Part shown: positions 22,154-30,900 of the stretch, piece by piece
How positions within the stretch are numbered: the first letter of the stretch is position 1
Layout of the letters: the number at the start of each line of letters is the position of its first letter
Assembly: GCA_963644945.1 (NCBI GenBank)
Contig: CAVIQK010000010.1
Span: 1-48,117, forward strand
Direction of reading: 5' to 3'
Length of the DNA: 48,117 bases
Origin: CAVIQK01 sp963644945
GTDB taxonomy: Bacteria > Bacillota > Clostridia > Christensenellales > DTU072
Notes under the pieces: model-generated
Databases searched by the model: none
What the model saw: only the letters and a program-made list of their open reading frames with translations
What the model was told of the DNA's origin: nothing
Position numbers and translations under genes: made by a program

Positions 22154-24739
22154 TTATTTTCTAACGGATATTTTGAGTTCGTCGTTTTCCGCATCCACCA
22201 CAATGGTGTCCCCTTCGTCAAGATCCCCTTTCAAAATGGTCCTTGCAACTGCCGTCTCAACATGACTTTCAATGTATCTTTTAAGCGGTCTTGCCCCGAA
22301 AGTCACATCGTATCCGCCGTCGATTATGAGATCTTTTGCGCTGTCGGTCACTTCCAAATTGATTTGTTGGTTATTAAGCCTTGTTTCCAATTTTTTAAGT
22401 AGAAGATCGACAATAGATTTGACGTTATCTTTGCTTAAAGGCGAGAAAGTCACAATATCGTCAAGACGGTTAAGGAATTCCGGTCTAAACGTCCGTTTCA
22501 ACAGTTTTTCAACTTCGTCTTTTGCCTCGTCGTCTATCAAACCTTTTTCGTTTACCGAATCGAGAATAATGTTGCTCCCAAGGTTAGAAGTCATAATAAT
22601 TATGGTGTTTTTGAAGTTTACCGTTCTCCCTTGACTATCGGTTATTCTGCCGTCGTCAAGCACTTGCAAAAGGACGTTGAACACATCGGGGTGAGCCTTT
22701 TCGATTTCGTCAAAAAGCACTACCGAATAAGGTTTTCTTCTAACGGCCTCCGTAAGTTGACCGCCCTCATCGTAGCCGACATATCCGGGAGGCGCCCCGA
22801 TAAGACGAGATACACTGAACTTTTCCATGTACTCCGTCATATCAATTCTCACGATATTTTTCTCATCGTCGAAGAGATATTCGGCGAGTGTTTTCGCAAG
22901 TTCGGTTTTGCCTACGCCTGTCGGTCCCAAGAACATAAAACTTCCTATCGGTCTGTTTTCGTCCGAAATACCTGCACGAGAACGGAGTATTGCCTCCGCA
23001 ACCTTGCCGACAGCCTCATCTTGACCGACAACTCTCTTATGCAAAACATCACCGAGATTAAGTAGTTTCGCCTTTTCGCTTTCCATAAGTTTTGTGACGG
23101 GGATCCCTGTCCATTTTGCCACAATACCGGCTATCTCGTCGGGGGTAACTTCGTCACGCAAAAGAGTCTTGTTTTCCTTGGTTTTTTCGGCATTTTCAAG
23201 ATTCTTTTTAAGTTCCGGAAGTTTGCCGTACATGAGTTCTGCGACTTTGCCAAAATCGGCTACACGTTTTGCATTCTCGATCTCGGCATTGACTCGCTCG
23301 ATTTCGCTCTTTATAGTCTTGACGTCGTTGATGCCTTCTTTTTCTTTTTGCCACTCGGCTTTCATCGTGTTGAACTTTTCGCTAAGTTCCGCAACTTCTC
23401 TTTTGACACTCTCAAGCCTATCGATAGACAGTTTGTCGGTCTCCTTCGAAAGAGCGACTTCTTCGATTTGAAGTTGCATAATCTTTCTCGAAATTATATC
23501 CATTTCGGTCGGCATACTGTCAATTTCCGTCCTAATCATAGCGCACGCCTCATCTACAAGGTCAATGGCTTTGTCGGGTAGGAATCTGTCTGTAATGTAT
23601 CTATTAGAAAGTGTCGCCGCCGCAACTATTGCTTGGTCATGTATACGAACACCGTGGAAGATCTCATATCTCTCTTTAAGACCTCTTAAAATTGCAATAG
23701 TGTCCTCGACAGTCGGCTCGTTGACCATGACCGGCTGGAATCTTCTTTCAAGAGCAGGATCTTTTTCGATATATTTTCTGTACTCGTCAAGAGTGGTTGC
23801 ACCGATACAGTGGAGTTCACCCCTTGCGAGCATCGGTTTTAGAAGGTTGCCCGCATCCATACTTCCTTCGGTCTTTCCCGCACCCACGATAGTGTGGAGT
23901 TCATCAATGAAAAGTAGCATTTGACCGTCTTTTTTCTTGATTTCGCCAAGAACGGCTTTCAGTCTTTCCTCGAACTCCCCTCTATATTTCGCTCCTGCGA
24001 TCAAAGCACCCATATCTAGCGCAAAAATACCTTTGTCTTTTAGACCTTCGGGGACGTCGCCTCTTGCAATACGTTGAGCAAGACCTTCGGCAATAGCCGT
24101 CTTACCAACCCCCGGTTCCCCAATAAGAACAGGGTTATTTTTAGTCTTACGAGAAAGTATCCTTATTACGTTTCTTATTTCGTCATCACGCCCGATTACG
24201 GGATCCGCCTTGTTTTGTTTGGCTTTCACCACCAAATCATAACCGTATTTATTCAAAACATCGTAAGTTCCTTCGGGGTTGTCCGAATTGGTAGGCGAAG
24301 TCTTGACCTCTTTTAGTGCATTTTGGAAGTTCCTTAAAGTAAGTCCCACATCCGAAAAGGCTTTTTTCAATTCTCCCGACGCATTTTCGAGTATGGAAGA
24401 AAACAAATGCTCGACCGAAACATAAGAGTCGCCTTCCTTTTCTGCAAGTTTCTCGGCTTTGGAAATAATAATAGTAGAAGAATTGTCTATATATACGCTA
24501 GGTTCTCCGCTGGTTTTAACTTGCGGTAGTCTTTTTAGAATATTCTCGACTCTTGATTTTAGTTGTTGAGTATTTATATTTAGTTTGTTAAGAAGCGATA
24601 CGACCAACCCTTCCCCGTCGTCAAGGAGAGCAAAAGTCAAATGCTCGGGTTTTATCTCTTGATGCCCCATATTGAGAGCAAGAGTTTGAGCCCCGTTCAA
24701 TGCTTCAATGGTTTTCTTTGTATATTTATCGGTATTCAT
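22154..24739 (-). CDS. clpB: ATP-dependent disaggregase ClpB
   Basis: The product is 861 residues, the usual length. ClpB rescues aggregated proteins together with the DnaK system. The order is an N-terminal double-Clp domain (about 1-145), AAA1 with GEPGVGKTA, the ClpB-specific coiled-coil middle domain (about 405-520), and AAA2 with GPTGVGKTE and VLFDEIEKAHPDVFN. The pore-loop YRG of AAA1 and GYVGYDEGG of AAA2 are present. AAGGAG precedes the ATG. A CIRCE element overlaps the predicted transcription start, indicating HrcA repression. Confidence 0.97.
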   Translation of the reverse strand: MNTDKYTKKTIEALNGAQTLALNMGHQEIKPEHLTFALLDDGEGLVVSLLNKLNINTQQLKSRVENILKRLPQVKTSGEPSVYIDNSSTIIISKAEKLAEKEGDSYVSVEHLFSSILENASGELKKAFSDVGLTLRNFQNALKEVKTSPTNSDNPEGTYDVLNKYGYDLVVKAKQNKADPVIGRDDEIRNVIRILSRKTKNNPVLIGEPGVGKTAIAEGLAQRIARGDVPEGLKDKGIFALDMGALIAGAKYRGEFEERLKAVLGEIKKKDGQMLLFIDELHTIVGAGKTEGSMDAGNLLKPMLARGELHCIGATTLDEYRKYIEKDPALERRFQPVMVNEPTVEDTIAILRGLKERYEIFHGVRIHDQAIVAAATLSNRYITDRFLPDKAIDLVDEACAMIRTEIDSMPTEMDIISRKIMQLQIEEVALSKETDKLSIDRLESVKREVAELSEKFNTMKAEWQKEKEGINDVKTIKSEIERVNAEIENAKRVADFGKVAELMYGKLPELKKNLENAEKTKENKTLLRDEVTPDEIAGIVAKWTGIPVTKLMESEKAKLLNLGDVLHKRVVGQDEAVGKVAEAILRSRAGISDENRPIGSFMFLGPTGVGKTELAKTLAEYLFDDEKNIVRIDMTEYMEKFSVSRLIGAPPGYVGYDEGGQLTEAVRRKPYSVVLFDEIEKAHPDVFNVLLQVLDDGRITDSQGRTVNFKNTIIIMTSNLGSNIILDSVNEKGLIDDEAKDEVEKLLKRTFRPEFLNRLDDIVTFSPLSKDNVKSIVDLLLKKLETRLNNQQINLEVTDSAKDLIIDGGYDVTFGARPLKRYIESHVETAVARTILKGDLDEGDTIVVDAENDELKISVRK

Positions 24740-24786
24740 AATCTCATCTCCTTAAATATGTATTTGGCACTCGTGCTATTTATTTG

Positions 24787-24813
24787 TTAGCACTCCAACC
24801 TTTCGACTGCTAA
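24787..24813 (-). promoter_or_regulatory. CIRCE operator of clpB (HrcA site)
   Basis: On the plus strand TTAGCACTC, 9 nt, then GACTGCTAA. This is one base off the consensus inverted repeat TTAGCACTC-N9-GAGTGCTAA. It lies directly downstream of the clpB -10 box. Confidence 0.92.
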
Positions 24814-24814
24814 A

Positions 24815-24842
24815 ATTATAACACGTATAAAAAACTTGTCAA
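24815..24842 (-). promoter_or_regulatory. Promoter of clpB
   Basis: On the minus strand TTGACA (24842-24837), a 16-nt spacer and TATAAT (24820-24815). CIRCE covers the predicted start. The region 24843-24976 upstream shows no gene. Confidence 0.9.
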
Positions 24843-24976
24843 CCGTTATTCGGTTTATTTTATAAAATATCTAAAATAATTTTTTAAGTTCAACTTTTTA
24901 ACAAAACGAAAATCGCTAATTTCTACAAAAATAGTAGCCACTGCAACCAAAACGGCATGAATTTATATTTGGAAAT

Positions 24977-25012
24977 AAAAAAGGCATATAGAATTACCTA
25001 TATGCCTTTTTC
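24977..25012 (-). terminator. Terminator of groES-groEL
   Basis: AAGGCATATAG and CTATATGCCTT form an 11-bp stem with a 6-nt loop, flanked by A and T runs. Read on the minus strand it ends in a T-rich tail 19 nt after the groEL stop. Confidence 0.88.
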
Positions 25013-25030
25013 TTTATTTTTTTTGATTTT

Positions 25031-26650
25031 TTAGTACATATCGGGAGCCGCCGGTGCTTGAGGAGTAGGAGGTTCGGGAATGTCTGTGACAAGCGCTTCG
25101 GTTGTAAGTAGTACGCTTGCTACGGATGCAGCGTTTTGTAGAGCGGTACGGGTTACCTTTGTAGGATCGATAATACCCGATTTAGCCATGTCGCAGTAAG
25201 TATCTTTCAATGCGTCATAACCGAAGTTTGCTTCGTTTTTGGTGACTACCGTATTTACTACGACACCACCGTCAACACCGCAGTTTTGTGCAATTTGTCT
25301 GATAGGTGCTTCGAGAGACTTAACCACGATTTTGGCACCCGTCAATTCGTCGCCCGACAAATCTTTGATTTTGTCGTTGACTTTGTTGATGACAGAAAGA
25401 AGAGCAATTCCGCCTCCCGGGACAATACCTTCTTCGACAGCCGCTCTTGTAGCGGACAAAGCATCTTCAATACGAAGTTTTGTTTCCTTCATTTCGATTT
25501 CGGTAGCGGCACCCACGTTGATTACAGCCACACCGCCTGCGAGTTTTGCAAGACGTTCTTGTAGTTTTTCACGATCGTAATCACTGGTTGTCTCTTTGAT
25601 TTGCATCTTGATAGAATTGACTCTTGCCTTGATTTCGTCTTGATCTCCGGCGCCACCTACGATTACGGTGTGATCTTTATCGACTTTGACAAGTTTTGCT
25701 CTACCGAGTTCTCTCAAAGTTGCATCTTTAAGTTCCATGCCGAGTTCTTCGGAAACGACTTGACCACCTGTAAGAATTGCAATGTCTTGGAGCATTGCTT
25801 TACGTTTGTCGCCATATCCCGGAGCCTTGACCGCCACGCAGTTCAAAACACCTTTCAACTTGTTGACGACAAGAGAAGCAAGAGCATCGCCTTCGACGTC
25901 CTCTGCGATTATCAAAAGACGTTGACCGGTCTTTGCGAGTTGTTCAAGAATAGGCAAAATCTCTTGGAGATTTGCGATCTTTTTGTCGGTAATAAGCACA
26001 TAAGGAGAATCGAGTTCGGCTTCCATTTTGTCGGTATTGGTTACGAGATAAGCAGAAACATAACCTCTGTCGAATTGCATACCTTCGACCACCGACAATT
26101 CGGTTTTCATGGTTTTTCCTTCATCTACGGTAATAACACCGTCTTTGCCGACCTTTTCCATAGCCTCCGAAATAAGTTGACCGATTTTTTCATCGCCTGC
26201 CGAAATGGATGCGACATTGGCAATATCTTGCTTGTCGTTTACGGGCTTCGAAATAGCCGACAACTCTTCCACAACATAATCTGTGGCTTTGGAAATACCT
26301 CTTTTAATCATCATGGGATTTGCACCCGCTGCGACGTTTTTGAGTCCTTCTTTGATCATTGCTTGGGCAAGAACGGCAGCAGTAGTAGTTCCGTCACCTG
26401 CGACATCGTTAGTCTTGACGGAAACTTCTTTTATAAGTTGTGCGCCCATATTTTGGAAAGGATCTTTAAGTTCGATTTCTTTTGCGATAGTGACACCGTC
26501 GTTAGTGATGAGCGGAGCACCGTATTTTTTGTCTAATACGACATTTCTTCCTTTCGGACCGAGTGTAAGTTTAACGGTGTTTGCAAGAGCATCGACACCG
26601 GCTTCCAAAGCCTTTCTGGCTTCTTCGTTATAAAGTATTTGTTTTGCCAT
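25031..26650 (-). CDS. groEL: 60-kDa chaperonin GroEL
   Basis: The product is 539 residues, full length. Conserved nucleotide-binding motifs are present: KLTLGPKGRNVVLDK, GDGTTTAAVLAQAM and GGGIALL. The C-terminal tail ends in a Pro/Ala-rich stretch (PEPPTPQAPAAPDMY) instead of the GGM repeats of many homologues. AGGAGG precedes the ATG. It lies 11 nt downstream of groES in the same transcript, under the CIRCE-controlled promoter at 27007-27035. Confidence 0.98.
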   Translation of the reverse strand: MAKQILYNEEARKALEAGVDALANTVKLTLGPKGRNVVLDKKYGAPLITNDGVTIAKEIELKDPFQNMGAQLIKEVSVKTNDVAGDGTTTAAVLAQAMIKEGLKNVAAGANPMMIKRGISKATDYVVEELSAISKPVNDKQDIANVASISAGDEKIGQLISEAMEKVGKDGVITVDEGKTMKTELSVVEGMQFDRGYVSAYLVTNTDKMEAELDSPYVLITDKKIANLQEILPILEQLAKTGQRLLIIAEDVEGDALASLVVNKLKGVLNCVAVKAPGYGDKRKAMLQDIAILTGGQVVSEELGMELKDATLRELGRAKLVKVDKDHTVIVGGAGDQDEIKARVNSIKMQIKETTSDYDREKLQERLAKLAGGVAVINVGAATEIEMKETKLRIEDALSATRAAVEEGIVPGGGIALLSVINKVNDKIKDLSGDELTGAKIVVKSLEAPIRQIAQNCGVDGGVVVNTVVTKNEANFGYDALKDTYCDMAKSGIIDPTKVTRTALQNAASVASVLLTTEALVTDIPEPPTPQAPAAPDMY

Positions 26651-26661
26651 AATATAACCTC

Positions 26662-26949
26662 CTATTTTTCAATGACGGCAAGAATATCGGATTGTCTTAC
26701 GATGACATATTTCTCTCCGTCAACCTTGACTTCGGCACCTGCGTATTTGCCGTAAACGACCGTATCACCTACGTTGACAGCCATCACGACTTGATTGCCG
26801 TCCACAAGTCCGCCGGGACCTACTGCGACGACTTCGGCAGTTTGCTCTTTCTCTTTTGAAGAACCGGCAAGATAAAGACCAGAAGCAGTCTTTTCACATG
26901 CTTCGACGTCCTTCAAAACGACTTTGTCAAACAATGGTTTTATTTTCAT
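26662..26949 (-). CDS. groES: 10-kDa co-chaperonin GroES
   Basis: The product is 95 residues, the normal size. It starts MKIKPLFDKVVLKD and has a mobile loop segment (EACEKTASGLYLAGSSKEK) and the conserved VGDTVVYGKYAG. It caps GroEL during folding. AGGAGG lies upstream of the ATG. It is the first gene of the groES-groEL operon. Confidence 0.97.
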   Translation of the reverse strand: MKIKPLFDKVVLKDVEACEKTASGLYLAGSSKEKEQTAEVVAVGPGGLVDGNQVVMAVNVGDTVVYGKYAGAEVKVDGEKYVIVRQSDILAVIEK

Positions 26950-26969
26950 ATAAATTACCTCCTAGGTGT

Positions 26970-26996
26970 TTAGCACTCTAACCGTTAGACTGCTAA
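26970..26996 (-). promoter_or_regulatory. CIRCE operator of groES-groEL (HrcA site)
   Basis: On the plus strand TTAGCACTC, 9 nt, then GACTGCTAA: the same single departure from consensus as the clpB element. It lies between the -10 box and the groES ribosome binding site. Confidence 0.94.
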
Positions 26997-27006
26997 CTTT
27001 GAACTC

Positions 27007-27035
27007 ATTATAACACCCTAAAACCCCTATTGCAA
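27007..27035 (-). promoter_or_regulatory. Promoter of groES-groEL
   Basis: On the minus strand TTGCAA (27035-27030), a 17-nt spacer and TATAAT (27012-27007). From here to 27160 the sequence is AT-rich with no gene seen. Confidence 0.88.
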
Positions 27036-27160
27036 GTATTTATGAAATAAAAAATAAAAAAATTTTTGCGACCAAATTTTCCCCGAATTTTATTAGGAAA
27101 AAGTCGCACATATCGAATAATCAAATAGATATATTTAATACATAATATATCACAATAATA

Positions 27161-27188
27161 AAAAAAGCACGAAACAATTTCGTGCTTT
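27161..27188 (-). terminator. Terminator of the dCMP deaminase gene
   Basis: AAAGCACGAAA and TTTCGTGCTTT form an 11-bp stem with a CAA loop. On the minus strand it is followed by a T run, 20 nt after the stop codon. Confidence 0.9.
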
Positions 27189-27208
27189 ACTTTTACAAAA
27201 ATAGGCCG

Positions 27209-27670
27209 TTATTCCTCGTATTTTTCCACAAGTATCCCCGCTTCGTCGAACATCTGTATAGAGAACTCGTCCGGATAACCTTCCTTGAAAACAATACGTT
27301 TTATTCCGCTGTTTATAATCATTTTTGCGCAAATCGAACAAGGTTGATGCGTGCAGTATAGAGTAGCGCCGTCAATAGAAATCCCCGTCTTTGCCGCTTG
27401 AATGATAGCATTTTGTTCGGCATGGATAGCAAAACAAATCTCATGTCTGGTCCCCGATTGGATACCGAGTTTTTCCCTTATGCACTCGCCTTTTTCTTTA
27501 CAAGACTTGATGCCTGCTCCCGCACCGTTGTAGCCGGTAGTCAAAATTCTTTTGTCTTTTACGATGACTGCGCCGACTTGTCTGTTTTGCTTGTAGCAAG
27601 AGGACCAACTGCCCACCATGAAGGCCATGTCCATGAATCTTTTGTCCCATTTGTTGAATTTGTTTTCCAT
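27209..27670 (-). CDS. Deoxycytidylate (dCMP) deaminase, ComEB type
   Basis: The product is 153 residues. It converts dCMP to dUMP for thymidylate synthesis. Zinc ligands of the cytidine deaminase fold are clear: His and Glu in IHAEQNAI and two Cys in QPCSICAKM. Substrate-loop features TTGYNGAGAG and the family CKEKGECIREKL are also present. The start at 27670 is selected because GGAG lies 5 nt upstream and the protein then begins MENKFNKWDKRFMDMA, as homologues do; a longer reading to 27838 adds unrelated residues. Confidence 0.93.
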   Translation of the reverse strand: MENKFNKWDKRFMDMAFMVGSWSSCYKQNRQVGAVIVKDKRILTTGYNGAGAGIKSCKEKGECIREKLGIQSGTRHEICFAIHAEQNAIIQAAKTGISIDGATLYCTHQPCSICAKMIINSGIKRIVFKEGYPDEFSIQMFDEAGILVEKYEE

Positions 27671-27702
27671 GTGAACTCCGTATAATAAAAAGCAATGTAG
27701 AT

Positions 27703-27730
27703 ATAATATCACAATCGATATTTTTTGTAA
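27703..27730 (-). promoter_or_regulatory. Possible promoter of the dCMP deaminase gene
   Basis: On the minus strand TTACAA (27730-27725), a 16-nt spacer and TATTAT (27708-27703). It is a weaker match than others here but correctly placed. Confidence 0.45.
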
Positions 27731-27902
27731 AGAGTAGCCGATATTTTTTGAAATAAACCGAGAATTTACTTTGACCAAAAATCTAAAATATACAAAATCA
27801 CCCCCGAAATCGTTGCCATAGATACCGAAAACACACATTTTATAAAATATTGATTTTACGCAATCGACTTTAAGATATTTTCAAATTGTAGATTTTTCCG
27901 TA

Positions 27903-27931
27903 TTGACACTTATAATTGTTTATAGTATTAT
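27903..27931 (+). promoter_or_regulatory. Promoter of the giant surface protein, leaderless
   Basis: TTGACA (27903-27908), a 17-nt spacer and TATTAT (27926-27931). The ATG at 27939 lies 7 nt after the -10, so the transcript is expected to start at the initiation codon. The intergenic sequence 27731-27902 shows nothing else. Confidence 0.78.
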
Positions 27932-27938
27932 ATACTAT

Positions 27939-30900
27939 ATGAAAAATATTATATCGCACACGTCGAGCATACGCATAAAGAATATTTTTGTTTTAATCTT
28001 GGCACTTTCTTTTGCCATGTCTATTTTATTTTTCGGACTTTCCGGAGGAGCGCTTGCAGAAACTTCCCAAAACAGTGTTGTTGACGGCACCCTTCTAGAA
28101 AGCGGACAAGGTTTGATCCTTGGCGAAAATTACATTAGATCCACAGCCAACAGCGGTGTTGACGTCGTATATTCGTCGGACAGCGTTGACAGTACCAATA
28201 GATTCGGTGACGACATCTATTTCGATCCGGTCAGTGTATCGTCCTTCTCATCGACATCCTCCGACGGCACGCCCAATACGGTAGGACTGGAAAAAGACGG
28301 ATTTTATCTCAACTACTACACAGGATCTACCGATGACACTCAATGGGCATCCGCTCCCAATTTCAGTTTCAAATCAAAAATAAAACTGTCGGACAACACT
28401 TTGTCTTCGGCACTGTCCCAGTCAAGAGGCACCGTCCTACTCACGATCACGTTTGACTATCAAGTTTACAATGCCTCGTCCCCCGTCGGACAAGAAAACG
28501 TAATAGACTACCAAGACTATTTTGATTTTTCGGCATTGTGGTCACCTGACGGATCGGTAGACAACGTTGTTTCCCACCAAGAGAGCAAAATATCGATAGA
28601 TTCGGACAAAAAGACCTATTCGGTGACGCTTACCCTCAACAAAACCAACTTTGACTATTCCAAAGCCTATCTCGATTTGACCTTCACAGGCTTCAAAACC
28701 GACGGCGCCGACATGGTTACGGTAGGCACCGATTCACGTCCCTCGACAGGTATATTCGTAAGATTTTCCAACGTTGTGGTGACCGGAGGCACGAGAGCCG
28801 AAGGCTACACATTGTCATTTTCATCGGAGTCCGCCAAAGTCGAAGAAACCCGTTCGGTCCTAGTTAGATCCGACCAAGGCGTAATCTATTCCGACTCGTC
28901 CAAAGAATCGATCTATTTCGAAAACCAACCCGCCGATTTTCAAGTATCGACCTCCCCTCTATACGTCAAATACGGTGACAAACTCTACCTATATTCCGAC
29001 GTAGCCATCACCGAGGACGGAGTGTCCAAAAGGATGGATATACCGGAAGACTATTCGTCGTCCGTCAACAGCACCGACAAACCTATCACATGGGTACTCC
29101 CCGACGGCGAAACCAAGAATTATGACTGGCTAACCACCCTTCTCAATGACGAAAACCCCACCGGCACCCCGATGCAAAGAGCAGGAAGAACAGCCGTTTA
29201 CAACGTAAAATACAGTGACCAAGAAGAAAAATCACTCACTCTGGTTCCAAGGATCATCTATTCTTACGAGCATACGTCGGGAGGCGATATTTACAACTAC
29301 GTTACGGGCAAAGAAATGACCGTCTATTTTGACAACACTCGCCCCGTAGCCCCTTCCGTATCGCTAGATTCCCCCCTTGCCAAATACGGTTATGACGAGT
29401 CCCTTTACGGAGTCATCTCGGAGCAAAACGTTGCCAAGAGATACACCTCGTCACTACAACTTCAATTTTCTCTAACCAATCTTTCGGATATCTTTACGAC
29501 CGAAGGCACATCGAGAGCCCCCGAAGCCGTCTATTACACGATAGACGAAGACGAAAGCCCCACCGATGCCTCATCCAATCGCAAAAAAGCCGACTTTTCG
29601 GGTAGCACCGCCACCATAACATTTGAAAAGGCAGGTTTCTATACGGTTAGACTTGCGACCATCGACGCAGCAGGCAACTACTCCGACGTCGTCACGTACA
29701 GAATAGTAGTTGACAACACCGACTACCTAGTGACTACCTCGTTTTACGGTGGTCTTTCGACAACGGCGATGGCAAGCCCCCTCAATTCGTCCACGATCAA
29801 AAAAATCGCAAGCGTAACAATGTCGTCGTCCTCCAATAGCCCCGACACGCTAGTAAGCAAAACATCCGGCATGTACAAGAGAGGCACGACCATAAAAATA
29901 AGAGTCGAAATGACCGAAACCCAATACAAGAATTACCAACTTGTATCTATATTCAACGGAGCGACAGGCGACTCAACCCTTCGATTTGACGACGTTTGCA
30001 CCACCCCCGTTTTCGATTCGGCGACAAAACGCTACGTTTACGAAATATCCGTCCCCGTCGATATGTATGTAGAACCCGATCTCAACGACGACGGCAACAT
30101 TAGAGCCTTCACCTTGTCAATAGGCGACAAAACCTACGAAATGTATGACGGCCAAGTGACTTTGGACGGACTTTCGGCAGGCACTTTTTCATATAGCACC
30201 TCGATTTTGAAAATAGGCACTACCGAATATTACGTCATCACCGACGGACTCGAAAAGGGCATCTATTCGATGACCGCATCTGACGACGGCACGACGGTAA
30301 TAGACGGCACGAAATATGCGATTACGCCCATCCCCGACAGTGTTTTGGAAATCAAAGGCAGAACAATAGACCTATTGTCGTCAAGCAACGTGACTGCAAG
30401 GAACTTCTATTTTGTCTATAAACAAAGACTCAACGTGTCGGTTACAGGCAATATCACCACCTTCAAATACGAAAAACCCACCGCCACCCTGAATGCCGTA
30501 GCCATATCACAAGGCATCAACATCGTAGTTCCCAGCGATTTTACGGCACTTGACGGAGCAAAAGAAACCTTCTCCGGTATCTCTTATGACATTAGATATT
30601 ATTCCTTGACCGACACTTCGGTATATTCGAGCATAACCGACCTTCTTTCCAAAACAACGGTAAAAGATGCCTATTCGCAAGGATTCTTGACACTTCTTAC
30701 CGACAGTAGCGGTACATGTATTGAGCCATACAACGCAGGCGAATATCTCTATACGGCGACTATTTCCGAAGACAGCACATTCTACCAAGACTACTATTTT
30801 GATTTGCAAGGCTCGTTTGTCATCAACAAAGCCGATGCAGGCGTAGTGTTCGACTCGCTCACAGCGTTCGGATTTTTGGACGAAAACGGCAATTTGGTAC

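Noticed and set aside
24763..24780. A second CIRCE-like half-site (GGCACTCGTGCTAT) in the clpB leader.
   Set aside because: It lacks the 9-nt spacer and two full arms; it is probably chance or a decayed copy.
25601..26536. A 311-codon open frame on the plus strand opposite groEL.
   Set aside because: It is the mirror of the highly conserved groEL coding sequence, has no ribosome binding site and encodes low-complexity Phe/Cys/Asp-rich text.
24787..26996. TTAGCACTC repeats as CRISPR-like repeats.
   Set aside because: There are only two copies, each upstream of a heat-shock gene; they are HrcA operators.
27903..27938. TTG at 27903 as start of the giant surface protein.
   Set aside because: The TTG is the -35 box itself, so it cannot be in the transcript; the ATG at 27939 gives a proper signal peptide.
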